DNA of 64,000 nt from Karalla daura. Its lineage: Eukaryota; Chordata; Actinopteri; Chaetodontiformes; Leiognathidae. Position numbers and translations under genes: made by a program. A model generated the notes under the pieces. It saw only the letters and a program-made list of their open reading frames with translations. It was not told where the DNA came from and did not search any database. The number at the start of each line of letters is the position of its first letter. The first letter of the stretch is position 1. The DNA is taken from the NCBI GenBank assembly GCA_029224185.1, contig CM055194.1:20962674-21026673 (forward strand), read 5' to 3'. Shown piece after piece: positions 12,382 through 26,380 of this stretch.

Positions 12382-14600
12382 TGAGTCTTGTTCTGGTTTC
12401 ACAGAGCACTCAATCACACTCAAATGAAGAGAGGAGCCCTCAATCAATCTTTATTTTTGGTCTGCCACAACTCCTGGGCAGAAAGCTTGACACCAGAAAG
12501 ACAGGCAGAGAAACTCATACTTTGCCGATAATTGCTAAGCTTTCTAAAAGGAAGCCAATAATTAACACTTTGCCCTTGTTGACATGTTGGACGTTCTTTC
12601 CAAAGCAGCAACCGTCTAAACCTCAAACAAACAGCGTTATTGTATTGCACGCCAGCAGGAATGCGGCAGTCCTTTCCATCTGCAGTGTTTTGATATTCTT
12701 CATCCCCCACCAGATGAAAACAAACCCAGCCCTCAGGCATTAAAGTCAGCGGGATTATTAGCCTCTGTTTTTCTGCGTATATTGTTTACCAGAAACACAT
12801 AGACATAAATTTGCCAGGCTGTATATCAATGGGGCTCTCGGCCCTTTCATACCCCCCGCCTACATATTTTATCAATGAGTAATGATCACATTCATGTGAT
12901 GTGAGATGACAGTCGTGCACGTGCCGGCCTCCCAGTCTATTTTTAGACTTCATTGGACCGTGGCCCTGGGTTTCTCATCCTTCCTCAGCCATCAATCTTA
13001 CTGTGTTGACAGGAGAACATACTGTAATTAATGTTAAGATGAGGGGAATTACTTCTCCGTACAAGGGACCAGACAGCCGGCGCTCTCTGACAGACAAATT
13101 ATTTCTGTCAAATTGAAATCTTTTATCTGCCTCTGAAGGACAGAACCACAGAGTTTCCATCGATGCTGTGCGTGCAATGGAGTGGAAGAAAAATATATTG
13201 GGAAAAATTGGTCATAAAACATGTGAATACATTATGCTACATATGTAAACTTTAAAAAATTATATGAATCTGTTCGGAAAATTGCAATTTTGCCTTGCAT
13301 CAAAACCATCTTTGGTCATTTTAATACCTGTTCTCTGACAGTGTCAGTTTTACAGTGAAATTTGTTTTGGTCACAGTTTATGCACAGTTTGCTTCAGGCC
13401 TTGTGATTTCCTATACATAGTTAAGGCAGTGTTGAATAGTTGGTTTAACTGGTTTTAAAGGTTATGAGATATTGAGTGGCACTCTGTTGACTTCTGGTTG
13501 TTCGACAGTGTGGTTTTATTGATGCTTTTTGTGGGATCTTGACAGCTTTTAAAGCTTTTATATTTTAGATTTGGAAAAAACACAGGTCCCATCTTGCTTC
13601 ATCAATATTATGTTTTTGCTCTTTGACTATTTCTGTATCAGAGGACAAATCTCAATGACTTCCACTCGTGCCACCAGCAGCTCAAATTCTCACCATTTTC
13701 ACCTATTTAATGAAATAACCTCTGAACCAACAAGTTGGATTGGCACCAGATTTGGTGCTAATGGTGGTTATTTGGTGGTTATTTATATTCCCCATTACCT
13801 GAATTCCTACAGCTGTTCCTGGTACATGGACCTTTAGTTTTTATCAATCCATCCATGATCATGCTCATTTTTTATTTCATCTGTGTTACAGGTGGCCTAG
13901 AGCCTATCCTAGCGCTCATATGGCAAAGAAAATAACTTTCTGAAAACATTAAACTCACCAAATACTGGGAGTATAGAAGGTTTTCATTCCCTAGCAATGA
14001 AAGCAGGAACACTGCCACGTGTGGACTGTTTGTATACATGAAGGCTCTGAGGCGTCACTTAATTACAGCGATAAGAGAATCACGCCTCAAGAGGCACTCA
14101 TAGCGCCACTCCATGCATGTACATGATAATTATGATAGGTTTATGATAATCAAAAGAGCAGCATGTTTGAATCATTCAGCAGTGGTATTTCTAACATACT
14201 GTAATCAGATTCTTTAACACTACAGCCAGTGCCACGATGTTGCAGTCATTTCTTATCACTTATCAAAACCAGATAGCAGAAGATGGTGCCCATTTCTGAA
14301 ACAGCCTCTCGGTAGAGGTGTAAGAATTCTAAATTCTAAAATTCTAAAATCAGAAAAATATGTCAAAATATTTAAAAAATATTTTCAAAATTTCTTCACA
14401 TTAATCCTGATATTATGGATGAGGACAAAAGGAGATGAAGTCAGGAGATTTGGCGAGCCCATTACAAGCAGACGATAGTCTCCCGATACGTTTTCTGATT
14501 AAACATTAAATTCTTCATTTTATATCATGTATCATCTATAGGCTAATTTCATGTTCTGTCACAGTTAAGGGAGGACTGTAAAACAGCTCATTTAAACATA
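12382..14600. other. No gene recognised
   Basis: Single-copy-looking DNA. A short fragment of the common repeat tail (gtggcctagagcctatcc..., about 13850-13930) is present. Block 13020-13160 is non-repetitive and could be a conserved element, but this cannot be tested here. Confidence 0.4.
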
Positions 14601-14601
14601 T

Positions 14602-15000
14602 GGCCATCCATCCATCCATCCATCCATCCATCCATCCATCCATCCATCCATCCATCCATCCATCCATCCATCCATCCATCCATCCATCCATTATTTCACC
14701 TACTTTGTACTGTCACTGTATTGTGGTGGTGTGCTTGTGCCCTGAGGTGAAGGCAGGGAATACAACCTGGACAGGTCGCCAGTCCATCACAGTACACACA
14801 CACACACATGCACACACACTATTCACACATAGGGGCAATTTAGAGACTCCACTCAACCTGAACATGTATGTTTTGTAACTGCTGAAGGAAACTGGAGCAC
14901 TGTACCTGGAGAAAAACTGCAAACACGCAAACTCTTTCCAGAAAGGCCCTTCATCCAACCCAGGGGTCAAACGATGGTCATTCTTTCTGCGAGGTGACAC
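14602..15000 (+). repeat. (CATC)n plus fish repeat tail, forward copy
   Basis: About 22 CATC units (14605-14692) lead into 'tggacaggtcgccagtccat', a short (CA)n, 'gcaatttagagactccactc', 'aacatgtatgtttt' and 'ctttccagaaaggccc'. This is the most complete forward copy of the family in the window. Confidence 0.75.
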
Positions 15001-15009
15001 CCTGAATGC

Positions 15010-15755
15010 CCTCTATTGCATGCAAAAACTGTAATGACAGCCCAGATAGTGCCAAGGTAGTCAAAAATACTGTATTTTCTTGACTAATTTGCGCTTCTTT
15101 TACTTCTGTACAATTTACCACAAACAGCAGGATGCTCTGTGTTTGTCAGGGTGATCTGCGATACAGCAAAAATTGAATGCCACTATTAAAAGGTTGAGGC
15201 ATTCTTACACAAAAACATAAACAATATATTGCATAGTCACGAGTTTTTCATTTGCGTTCATCATTGTCAATCGACTTGATCAATACCACGGCACCGTCTC
15301 AGACTCGGTGTGGGGCGATGTATTCAGCGGTGTATAAACCGTCATATCAGACTACGCTGATTGGATGAGCTGAGTTGGCTCATCTCAGCTCTGAGCTCGT
15401 TTTCCCCCAAAATATGAGGATTTATGTTTCAAATATTGCATATTATAGTCCGTTTTAGACACACTCACACTTAGAATAAGGGGTTATTGTGCCAGACTGC
15501 CCTCTATGGGCCAGCTGCCCATTTGTTGGTAGATGCGACCAATCATATGAAAAATACTGTACATTTGCCCTGAAATGTAGTAGAATTGATATAATTATGA
15601 TAATAAAGCAACTTAAATGGCTTCGAACTGTAAAGAATGAAACACTAACGACTCGTACGCCATGTGTGGCCCATGTGGCCACCGTACGTCAGTAAGTATC
15701 AGGTTTTGTTAAAGTGAATTTCATGTTCAACAAGCCGCTGCCTGATGCCTGCTCC

Positions 15756-15793
<38 letters not shown>

Positions 15794-17115
15794 CACATGC
15801 GGCACACAGACAACACTTCCCAATTGTGCCTTTAAAGTAGACTCTCAAACAATTTCGCTCACACGGCACACGGCTCGCCCTGTGACTGTCATCTTTTTCA
15901 CAAGCAATTTTCAGACAGCCAGTTGTTGTGTAACCCACGGCGACAGGTCACAGACTGTGTCAGTCAACACGGCTCTGTGCCTCGGTTCGTGACGAATGCA
16001 AATTGCTGTCTATATGTCCCGGCCATTTATCAGTCTGGCTTTTGTTTGTTTGCCTGCGCGGTGACGTCACCGCCCTCATCTTCATCGTAATCATCACGCT
16101 TTGTTCGCCCGAGAAAAAAAATCCCCTGACCTTCTCTCTGTGTCACTCAGCTGTTGTTTGTTTGCTCTGTAACAGCAACAAAAAAAAGAAGTCTCAAAAC
16201 TATTATCATTCAGAGGAATATTCAGAAGAATACTTTATCTTTCTGCTTGATCAACTATATGAATGATTTATGGCCAGCAGAGCTGCTGCTTCTCCATCTA
16301 TTTGGTCACGCTGCGGCTTCACGCGACATGCTTCCTCTTTCTGTTCCTACAGCGAGCTCGACACCTGAAAACGACATGCTCCATCAGGTCAGCCAGACAG
16401 ACAAAACGTGATTTATTTTGATTTAGACACACAGTGTAAGTACAGCGCTAATACCTAATCTGCTGTTTGGAGGACAAGTCATTAGCAGTGAGCCAACAGA
16501 ACACGGAGCTGAGGAGGAGAATGACAAAAAGTTAATAGAGCAAACAAATTATGTCAAATGATCTAGAGTGGCTGACACTTTGTACCAGTTTACACTCCAA
16601 CAGGCACATTTCCCTCTGAGCCTCGGCTCTGCCGCCAGGGTGAGTATGCACAGTGCAGATGGCGTCTGCTACTGAATATATTCGTTGTACTTTACTACAT
16701 TGCATGTTGACATGATCTCACTTTTCCACCGGCTTTGCCTCTCATGTATTATCACTATTGCATTTCAATCACAGAGTTAAGTATCACCCCCCCCCCAAAA
16801 AAGAAAATAATTACCCGCTTGGATTAAGAGCAAAGGCAACAAGGGGCTTTTGTGTCTGTGCATCACATCAACACATTAACATTCTCACTCGCTAGGTGTG
16901 ATGCTCGGATCTGCTGCAGGATTAAAGAACAAAACTCAACTTTACTGTGTTTTCTCATCTACAAATCTTGTGTTATTGCATGAATATTACTGGGCTCCGT
17001 ATCCGTCTGTCTAGATGTGACCCAGTATTATTTACTTTTTCATTCAAAATGACACAAGTACAGACGTGTCGTCTCAGCCTCCGTGATGAAAATTCAGATT
17101 CATTTTTTTATAAAG
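15010..17115. other. No gene recognised
   Basis: Contains (CA)n at 15760-15790 and a palindromic CRE (TGACGTCA, 16062-16069) in a GC-richer patch. No supported exon. Confidence 0.4.
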
Positions 17116-17117
17116 GG

Positions 17118-17310
17118 CAAATCCATCCATCCATCATCTCACTCACTTTGTACCTTAACACTGTCAGGGTGGTCTGCTGGAGCCAATCTAGAGCCGGTCC
17201 TTCACAGGGCACACACAAACACATACAGTACACACCACTATCACACCTCTAGGGATGATTTTAGAGTCCAATCCACCGAAACATGCATGTTTTTCGTCTG
17301 TGGGAAAACC
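17118..17310 (+). repeat. Fish repeat tail, forward copy
   Basis: CATC units, then 'agagccggtccttcacaggg', 'ttttagagtccaatccacc' and 'aacatgcatgtttttcgtctg'. Confidence 0.6.
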
Positions 17311-19780
17311 CTGAACAGACACAGAGTGATAAGCATGATGGCATTGTCCCTGGGACATATCCAACAAAATGTTTCTCACCCACGTTTCAAAAGTTGTTTC
17401 CCATTTCCTGTTTCATGCTAAATAAAAGTGATTAAAGTACTATTGCTACTTGCAGGTTTTTCAATTGAAAGGTGTTTTAGATTGAGATCCCATAATTCTT
17501 TTGATCTGTGAGACTTTATTTGATTCTTTAAATATAAATAAGAATATGTTCAATCTTCTCCTCTGTCCACACACATACTGTCAGGCCATTTTGTCCAGTC
17601 ATGTGACCCACTACATAATGTGATATGCAAAAGAAGTGTTTCCATTACACTTTTGTGATACACCTCTACATCAAAATGTCTGAAGAAAACAACTAATTAA
17701 TCACATTTGAGTAGATTTTTAAAATGTAGCTGTCCATTAGGTCTCCTATGAGGTTTTTCACTATAGGAGTAATAGAAATGTAACCTTCAGAACGTATTCA
17801 CGACTTTATGGACATTTCTATGATCAGACAACTATGTTTACGAACAGAAGTCACAAACAGAGGCCAGATCACTCTATATTTGTCTAGTAAACAGTAAAAG
17901 TTAGACTAATTACAGCCTAAAACCTGCTCTCGACACATTGTGGTGAATCTGTGTCCAGCGGTAAGTGGATCTAAGCACCGGTCACAGCCAAAGGTCGACA
18001 CGTCCTCTCAGCAGTTTAGTGACAGACAGGACTTTGGTGGTGTACTGTTCCTTTATCAGTGTCGGCGGTGAACTGACTCCAGTAGGAGCGTGATTAAACA
18101 AATGGTCTTGGTTAACCATGATGTACTGGGGGATTAAACAGCGTGCGCTGGCCTTGTTCTCACAGCTGGCCTAATTCACGTCTGCGGCCTGGTGTCATAG
18201 ACAGGATCAGGATCAAGTTGGGCTAATGTTGCAGAGAAACCGACTGGTGTGGGTAGAGTAGAGTAGAGTAGAGTAGAGTAGTGGGGATGTCTAATTAGGC
18301 AGAGAGAAGAAACATTTAGCAGCTGAAAGTAGGTTATTTTTTTATGGATAATATTACCTGAGCCAAGGTTTTTATGGTTTTGTGCGTCAGTGAGCTTGTT
18401 TGCAGATTCTGTGGAGTTGAGGAAAATGTGAAATACCCACACATGCGTGTCTCTATATTTCATAATGCTGTGTATGTTTTCCTTGGGAATATCACTGGTG
18501 CTCTAATTGTGCAACATAAACAATTTGGGCTATTTTTAAAGCATAGTGCAATCAATGGACACTTCAGAGTAAAGCTTACACGTGCATTCTTGTTACATCA
18601 GCCTTGCTCTGGCTCTGGTGTCCTGCAAGCATCAGGCCTGTAATAGTGGTCAGATAATGCTCTCATCTGCAGCCCACCTCACCCTGCTGTCCTCTCTAAT
18701 GTTGGGCTATCACAACGTCTGAATCTTTAATGCCCACATGACATGTCCACAAAGGAAGTAGCCTCTTTAAATATGTAGCCTATCCAGTTGTTCTGCCGGC
18801 TTCATTACCACGGTTATCTGTGCACGGCACGGGGATTCATAATTCATGTTTCTCAAATATTCCCTCAGATGAGTCGAGGCGTACACAGAAATCCCATTCA
18901 TCTCCAGTGCAAACACATACTCGTATGTCAGCTGAGCTGCTCCAGATTAAGCAAACTAGGAATATTCATACGCAGAAGTATTTATATTTATCAGCAAATG
19001 CAGGATTTTCTTGATGAATACGAAAGTAGATCAAGGGGTGTGCAGCGCTTTGATATCGCTACCCGCTGATTGTTTGGAATGCAAATACAGCTGCCTGCTT
19101 TCGCTGCATTTAGTTGTTTGGTGGCCGATAAAAGCAGGTCGCATTCAGCGGTGCCCCGGAGCTGCGAGCGCCTTCAAACAGTGTTGACCCCTCAGTGCCT
19201 CCCCTTTTATCTATGCACTTTACTATTTGTGGCAAGGTCAATTACTGCAGCAATGGAGATTATTTGTACTTTATTAGGGCTCCTCTCGGGATAATGCCAA
19301 AGGTGCGCTCCGGTCCTCTCAGCCTGGCAGAAAACACTATCAGTAGACCACATAGTGCAAACAGTTTAGACAGCGAGGTAATATAGATGGGAGGTCCAAA
19401 AGTGCTTTGTTCTACGTCTGGAGCATAGCTGTTTTCATGCTTCTCTTTGTGCCCATTGGTGAGCTGTCTATGAGGTTGTGTTCCTGCTGTGTCAGTACAC
19501 GTTGCCCACTGTACCTGGCTTTCATGTCAGGATTCAGGCCAGTGTGAGAACGTGTGATGCTCCTGTGCTGACCTGGACGGGGTTTCTCTCACACAGTGCG
19601 TGCCAGGGTCGGCTCCAGTCCCGTGTGACCTCAATCAGGATAAGCTGTTTAAAAACCAGGAAGCTATAAAGTATATCAGTGACGGAGCAGTGCAATTACC
19701 AGGACTGGATGATAGTGCAGAATTTGCTTTCTCTCCAGTATCAAGTAATTGAAAGATAAAATAACCAATATCAATTTGGC
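17311..19780. other. No gene recognised
   Basis: Contains a pentanucleotide (GAGTA)n tract at about 18254-18283. Frames of up to 95 codons lack coding features. Confidence 0.4.
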
Positions 19781-19784
19781 TTTT

Positions 19785-20035
19785 TTTTGTGGGGGGGCGA
19801 CACGGTCACTGGAGCCTCGCAGTAAGGAGTTCCCAGGTTCACATCTCGGTCAGACTGAGATTCTTCCTAGAATTTGCATGTTCTCACTGTGTCCCCAAAT
19901 GCTTTCCTCCAACAGTCTGAAAACATACACTGACCGAGATAGTAGACCAGCAGATCCCTGCTTTGTACTGTTAAGGCACAAAGCAGGTGGGATAGTGAAT
20001 GAATGAATGAATGCATGGATTGATGGATGTTTGCC
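19785..20035 (-). repeat. Fish repeat tail, reverse copy with GAAT tail
   Basis: Begins 'gggggggcgacacggtcact', continues with 'tttgcatgttctcactgtgt' and ends in (GAAT)n at about 19997-20012. Confidence 0.65.
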
Positions 20036-20289
20036 ATATGTTTAAATCCCCTGTGTGGTGCAGTCTGACCTCAACTGTGACCCTACGTGAAATCAGACGA
20101 TCTCAGGTGAATCGTGAGGTAAAATGAGGATTTTAATGTTTAATCTGAAAATTCATCAGGTCACTTAAATATTGTATGTCTGCTCGCAATGTTCACACCA
20201 CATCTGCTGACTACATCTCTTTTTGTCCTCATTCATAATGTGAGGTATATTACGAAGCCAGAGATTTTTACATATTCTTTCTAATATTT

Positions 20290-20435
20290 TTTATCCAAAA
20301 ACAAGCTAAAAGGTTGATTGGAGTTTCTAATTAGCTCCTAAGTGTGAGTATGAGTGAATGGAGTGTGATAAGCACTAGCAGACGGCACTAATGAGATACA
20401 AAGTAGGTAAGGTAATGGATGGATACTGGAATGCT
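20290..20435 (-). repeat. Fish repeat tail, reverse fragment
   Basis: 'gattggagtttctaattagc', 'gtgtgagtatgagtgaatgg' and a GATGGAT tail. Confidence 0.5.
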
Positions 20436-22044
20436 TTTCCAACAAGAAAACACAGAGCAGATCAACAATCAACCCTATTGAATACTTTGACAGAGAGAGT
20501 GCTCTGGATATTGATCGACCCACCCATCCCTGTCAGTCAGCACTGACATTTGATAAACATCTTGGCTGTAAAGTGTTAATTAAAAAAAGATCTATAGTCA
20601 GTGCCGGTTCTTTCATAAGAGTGATTGGTGGTGCGACTCACTCCAGATGGCTCCAGATGTGTAGACCATTTGATCTGCCTCTGAATATCATTGTCTAATC
20701 AGGCTAAAGCCGTGCTTCAGATAACGCCCCATTTGAGCGTTTTAAGACAGGTTGTAATTGGAACAACAACTCTGCCAGTGACTCCTTTTTTGTTTGTTTC
20801 AAAAACAGGCCCTCAGTGGGATTTTAGGTGCCTGAACTAGTATGCTTATGTCATGCTTATGGGTGACTCCATAGAGCGCAGACTCTTCATCATCTCTCCG
20901 AGAAAGTTATTAATAGTAACTTTCCAAGAAGCACATGGACAGCTGTCTGAGATTGTCAGTATTTGGTAGAGTGATCATTGTCATGCAGCCGGATTAGCGA
21001 TACAAGCTAGCAGTTCGATGAGGTGAGCAGGAACCGGCATATCCTGAATCGGCTCATTCAGTGTCTGTGAAGTTTTGTGGGATTTTTGAGTTCGCCTGTT
21101 TATCATCACCTTGGGCATTATGGGAACTGGGGGACCACCAGTGTCTGTAGTTCATACCCTTCTGTTCAGCTCAGTCCCAGTCAGTGTAATGATAATGAAA
21201 ACTCCAGCAGTCATGTTGTTTTAATTTCCCTCAGACAAATGTTTCCAAACTACCTTGAAATTAAAAGTTAACTCGATGAATCCATCAAAAGCTGGAGAAG
21301 AAAACACAGAACCATGCTGTCATAAATATCTGCCTGTCAAGGATGCTGCCCACAGATCCTGTGGCTCTGCAGCAGTTTCGGTGTTACTGTGCCGGGCAGG
21401 TTGGCTCGCACGTGGACCGGCTCGCTGCTGGGAACAATGAGCACTTAGTCATCCCTGTATCTGATCTGTCCCCCGGCTCCCAGTCTCATCTGCTCGCTCC
21501 AAATGATGAATAGAAACACGACACCCTCCGTACAAAGGGATGGGGATACAATGAGATGAGATATGAGACAGACGGAGGGATCCAGAGTGTGCGTATAGCC
21601 CGAGGGTGGTTAATTGTCTCAGTAGGTTGATTTGTGCAAGTTTCACACAGATGCTAATTAGACATCATGTTAGCGCCGGGACTGTCAACATACTGCACTG
21701 TATGTGGCTGTGAGCCGCCACTCTGAGGGCAGGGGACCAATAACTTCCCTGTTAGAAGAGTTGAACTTTGAAGATGATGCATTACAGAATAACAAACCTG
21801 TGATGCATGTGTGTCCTGCAGGAGCCTAACTTGTAAGTCGTTATTGTGACATCTTCTTTTTTTATTATAGTGGATGACGATGCTCAACTCAAATATAAGG
21901 CTCCCGAGACTGATGGTGAGTGAAATCATTTTTCATTTGCAGTCTCGTTGCGTTGCCGCAGGAATCACGTCTTCTGTTGTAAGATAAATACACTACATAT
22001 TATTTGGTTCTTACCACAATAAAGAAAATTAGATTTTGTGTTGC
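20436..22044. other. No gene recognised
   Basis: Mixed single-copy DNA with no paired splice sites or coding-like frame. Confidence 0.4.
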
Positions 22045-22240
22045 TTGCCTCACAGCAAGAAGGTTGTGGGTTAGGGTTAGGGTTGGGGTTAGGGTTAGGG
22101 TTTGGGTTAGGATTAGGGTTTGGGTTAGGATTAGGATCAAGCATCAGTGGACTGACCAGGGTGTAGTGCCTGCTTTTTTCCCCATGTGAGCTGGAGACAC
22201 CAGTGTGTATGAAGCGGGTAAGAAGATGAATGAATGAATG
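22045..22240 (-). repeat. Fish repeat tail carrying a telomere-like array
   Basis: The start ('cctcacagcaagaaggttgt') and end ('catgtgagctggagacacca', (GAAT)n) belong to the common repeat. Between them lies (TTAGGG)n-like sequence at about 22070-22136 with TTTGGG, TTGGGG and TTAGGA variants. Confidence 0.65.
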
Positions 22241-23079
22241 TGATAAATTAAGAAATTATTAATTATTAAAACAAGATCAATTAAGTGCTTGACTTTGCAC
22301 TATAATCTTAAATCAAGCACGGTTTATTTCAAGAAATTTTGTCAAGTGAAATTTTGTGGGTGCAAGGACAGATAATTACACTTGTTTTGGTGACTCTTTC
22401 CTCATATCTAGTGTTTTAGCTTGTTTTTAGCCGCCGCTTTCATGCAGTGTAATGATAATCTACATCGAAGTCGACTGTGGAATAGATTTTGACCTTTTTC
22501 AAGATATTATTGGACTTGTTATCACAAATTATTGTTTACACTGTCTGAAGCTACAGGTCATGGTGAATTACAGTCTTTATTGATTTGAAATAATTTTTAA
22601 ATTACTTTATCTCCCTGCTTTTAGTCCATCACTGCCAGCCAGACTGACAGTATACAAACTGCAAACCAACATTTCAACACATTCACTGTTTCAACACTGG
22701 AACCTGCACGAGACGCAGAAGTAGCAGCGAAGACAGGAAGAGCTGGATTAGAGGAGAGAGGGAAAAATTGAGAATGACTGAGTGAATCTGTGACCAGGAT
22801 TAAAACCACAGTCATTTTATCAAATTATTCTGAAGTGTATTAATGTGACCACATTATATAAGCCAACAGTTTTTGTTCTGGGCAGGATTTAGGTCTAGAC
22901 AAAAATAAAAAATCAAGTGACATTATTGCAAAGTGTGACACAGATATCCTCATATTCAACCTGCATGACAAAAAAAATGATTACATTTGGCTCACAAAGG
23001 ATTAGACATCAGTGTGTTTTCTTTTTTTTTTTTTGCCTCTTCTTGTGTAAATCCCATCAGAATTGGCTGTGTGCCCAGC

Positions 23080-23110
<31 letters not shown>

Positions 23111-24077
23111 GAGTGAGTGTGGTTTATTCAAGCTTTGGCGCTGACTCGGAGGTGGCGCCACGTCTCTCTGTGACAGCGGTGACAGCCAATGACACGCCGG
23201 TGACCTCCCAACACACAACAGCACAACGGGATAATTAGCCGGATAGACTGACAACGATACCCGCACAAAGGCCCTAACGCCGCCGCGCTGCTCGGCATGC
23301 CAGCTTTCCATGTTTCTATTGAAGACGAGGGATTCTGTTTCACGGGAGACGGACGTGTCCAGCGTGTGCCAGGTCGCCCTTCTTCACTCCCGAACAGTTA
23401 AAAACTCTGAAGAGTTGTAACAGAATCACTCAGGGGTCAGAGTAAGTTGTTTTACCTCTCATTTGTTTGCTGATACTTCCTGATAAAACCTCAGAGCGGG
23501 TCCTCAAAGTGCCAAAGGGAAGTTTGGAAATCTGCGTTTCCATGACGACGGGTTCTCCTTACGATCATGTGACGCCCTGGAAAGGTCAACAGCCACTAAA
23601 CGGACTTTTGATGTGAGATTATTTTGTCAACCTCCGGTTGCTCTCAAAGGTCAAAGATGAGCTGTGATGTATTCGTGTGTCCATGTATTTGTAATTATTT
23701 TGATAAGGCACTCTTACCCTGTGGATTCAGACATTTTAGTCTTCATTTAGTCTCATTCTCCTCTGTAAAAAGGAGCTGGGAGATGTTGCCTGGACCTGTG
23801 ATGGACTTTAAACCAAAGAACTGTCAAGAACTGTTATTTCATCGAAACACAGGTGTAAATACATTGAAAAACATCTCCTCACAGCAACAAATAATTGGGT
23901 TCATGCAGGAGAGCTGTGTTTCTGAATGCAGAGGAAACCAGCACGTTGATTTCAATGGTTTTTGTTGTCATTTCACTGTTTAGAAGTCGAACACCTTGAG
24001 ACGTGTCAGGCAGCGTCATCTTGTCAGAGAACACACTCTGTAGTAGTGTGGAGGTGTAAAAGCAGAGGGACAGGGGT

Positions 24078-24078
<1 letters not shown>
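22241..24078. other. No gene recognised
   Basis: Only a short (TG)n at about 23083-23110 and a GC-richer patch at 23130-23400 without a supported exon. Confidence 0.4.
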
Positions 24079-24079
<1 letters not shown>

Positions 24080-24156
<77 letters not shown>

Positions 24157-24227
24157 AAGCCGAGCTCCAAACATCCCATAGAGAACATGCCCACCCATGG
24201 CAAGCCTCATTAATTTTCTCATTCTCC

Positions 24228-24306
<79 letters not shown>
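24080..24306. repeat. Twin (AC)n arrays
   Basis: Two AC arrays (24080-24154 and 24229-24306), each about 75 bp, are separated by 74 bp of unique sequence. Confidence 0.9.
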
Positions 24307-24308
<2 letters not shown>

Positions 24309-25980
24309 ATTGAAAACCAGAAATAGGGTCACGTCTTCCCACCCACCATCAGTCTGTGGGTTATTAAAGACCATTCGTGTGCTCTTCAATCAACTGAAGC
24401 AACGTTATAGATGAATTGCTCCGTTGAGATGATTTGCGAGCTGAGCAGTTTGCGTGGGTTAAAGTACAAAGTCGGAGTTTAATTAATGCCGTTCTTGTCC
24501 CTGTCGCGTCCGTCTCCCTTGTGTTATTATACGATTTCAATATGTCTACATGCAAATTGCTATAATTTTAGTTTACTGGGTGAAAAAGTTGATTAGGTTC
24601 AGCTCCTGATCAGAGAGACTGGAGGGAAGCCGATATAGCTAAATAACAGTCATTAGTCATGACAGTTTTACGTGATTAGATGCATGTTAAACAAGATTAT
24701 TTTGTTAATTTACCTGATCTCTCATCTCGTCTCTGCTCCCGGTCCACCATACCCAGTACTTTCTGATGCGCACTAGTTAAATATTTCATGGAAACAAGAG
24801 GCTGGGGGTAGATTTTAAGAGCTAAATTGGCTTCTTTCGTGTGGAGAAGAATGGATTCTGTGCTATGAATCTCTTTTCGCGTGGTGTATTAGCTTGCAGG
24901 TCGCTCTCTGTGGCTCCGGTCTCCTTTTTCTCTGCCGTTGTTATTCGTGCTCACCAGCATCACCGACCCAGGCTGACCTCCCCTAATACAACCCTCAGTC
25001 CCAGCCCTCAGTGGGCCGATATATTTAGAGTTAAGAATAAACGTCCGTGGAGCCAGGACTCCATTACTCATCATTTGTCGGTATTAGACTGATGGAACAA
25101 GCGTTGGGAGACAAGACTAATGATGTGGAGATGCAGTCGAGGGTTCCTCGGGACAGCGTTCCTCGCACGCATCAGTCACACGTTGGGTAAATATTATTCC
25201 ACACTTGTTTTCCTGTTTCTGACAGTACAAGTAAAACTTTTAATCAAATTGTAGTTTCTGGGCATCAATTAATTAAAAAACGAAAAACCCAACCACAAAC
25301 ACTTTATGAGATTAAAGTGGGAACTTGTCAAACCCCCTTATTTTTTTCCCTCAAGGCTTATTATTGTTGGAGCTGCTGCTGCTGCAGCTGCAAACACAAC
25401 CAAATGGCTTTTCTTCTCCCACTGAGCCCAGAAACTGCCTGCTACAAATTTCTGTGGAGAACTAATCGATATACTGCTTTTGAAATAAGAATGAAAACTG
25501 GGGGAAAAAGGTGAGTGAAAGTGAAGGAAAGTGTTTCTCCCCCCCCAGCCACGTTTCCATTGCTGTTCTTCACGACTCCGCCTGATCTCCTCTGACTTCC
25601 ATCCCATCACCTCGCTGACACACACAGCCACCCGCTCTCACCTCTGCTGTGCAATTACCTGCCCGGCTCCGGCCATCGCTTTACTTGTTTCCACTGTCCT
25701 TCATCCGCACTTTACCGAAGCAACCGGTCCAGAATGTGAAAGTTGCTTTGTGCCTCTTGTCTTTGAGATTTCGTCTTATTTTCCTCAGCCTCTCTTTTAT
25801 TCTCATTTTGGTTATTTTGGTTACCTGCTCTTTATTCTGCATGCTTGACTTTTGGAGGCAGTCTTCTGGTCTGGAAAGTGAAGTGAAGGGGTGTTTTTTG
25901 GGCCCCGTTTTGATTTTTGGGCTGGCCCCATTGTTCTCACAACTAACCCTAACCCAACACCTGAAATGAATTAATGTGGG
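24307..25980. other. No gene recognised
   Basis: One exon-like span at about 25356-25511 (TTTCCCTCAAG acceptor, GTGAGT donor) has short frames and a CTG run; support is weak. Confidence 0.35.
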
Positions 25981-26029
25981 TGTGTCTTTTTAGTTGGCAG
26001 GTGACCCTCACAGTGGCGAGACCGCTTAG

Positions 26030-26043
26030 ACTATCATAGGGCT

Positions 26044-26108
<65 letters not shown>

Positions 26109-26380
26109 ATCATACTCAAACACATACTGAGAGCGTTGGAGGGCTCATAAGTTGAAATATCAAGAGCAGCTTAGACCATTAATAGACTTAAAAAGCCAAT
26201 ATAGGAATCTTGAAATCGATTCCAAAGCACACAATTTAGAGATCTCCAATCTGCACCACAATCTTCAATGTCTTTGGACTTTGGAAAGAAGATACAGTAC
26301 TAGGAGAAAACCCAGCCGGGACATCCAAACTCTGCACCCCCTGGTCTGACTCAGGAGCCAAACCCAACCTAGAAGTCCAC
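26030..26380 (+). repeat. (AC)n plus fish repeat tail, forward copy
   Basis: (AC)n at 26045-26106, then 'acacaatttagagatctcca', 'caatgtctttggactttgga' and 'gactcaggagccaaaccc'. Confidence 0.6.

Noticed and set aside
23962..24342. His/Thr and Cys/Val repeat proteins from CA/TG arrays
   Set aside because: Translations of microsatellites; same for the arrays at 6.9, 9.0, 32.2, 44.2 and 46.3 kb.
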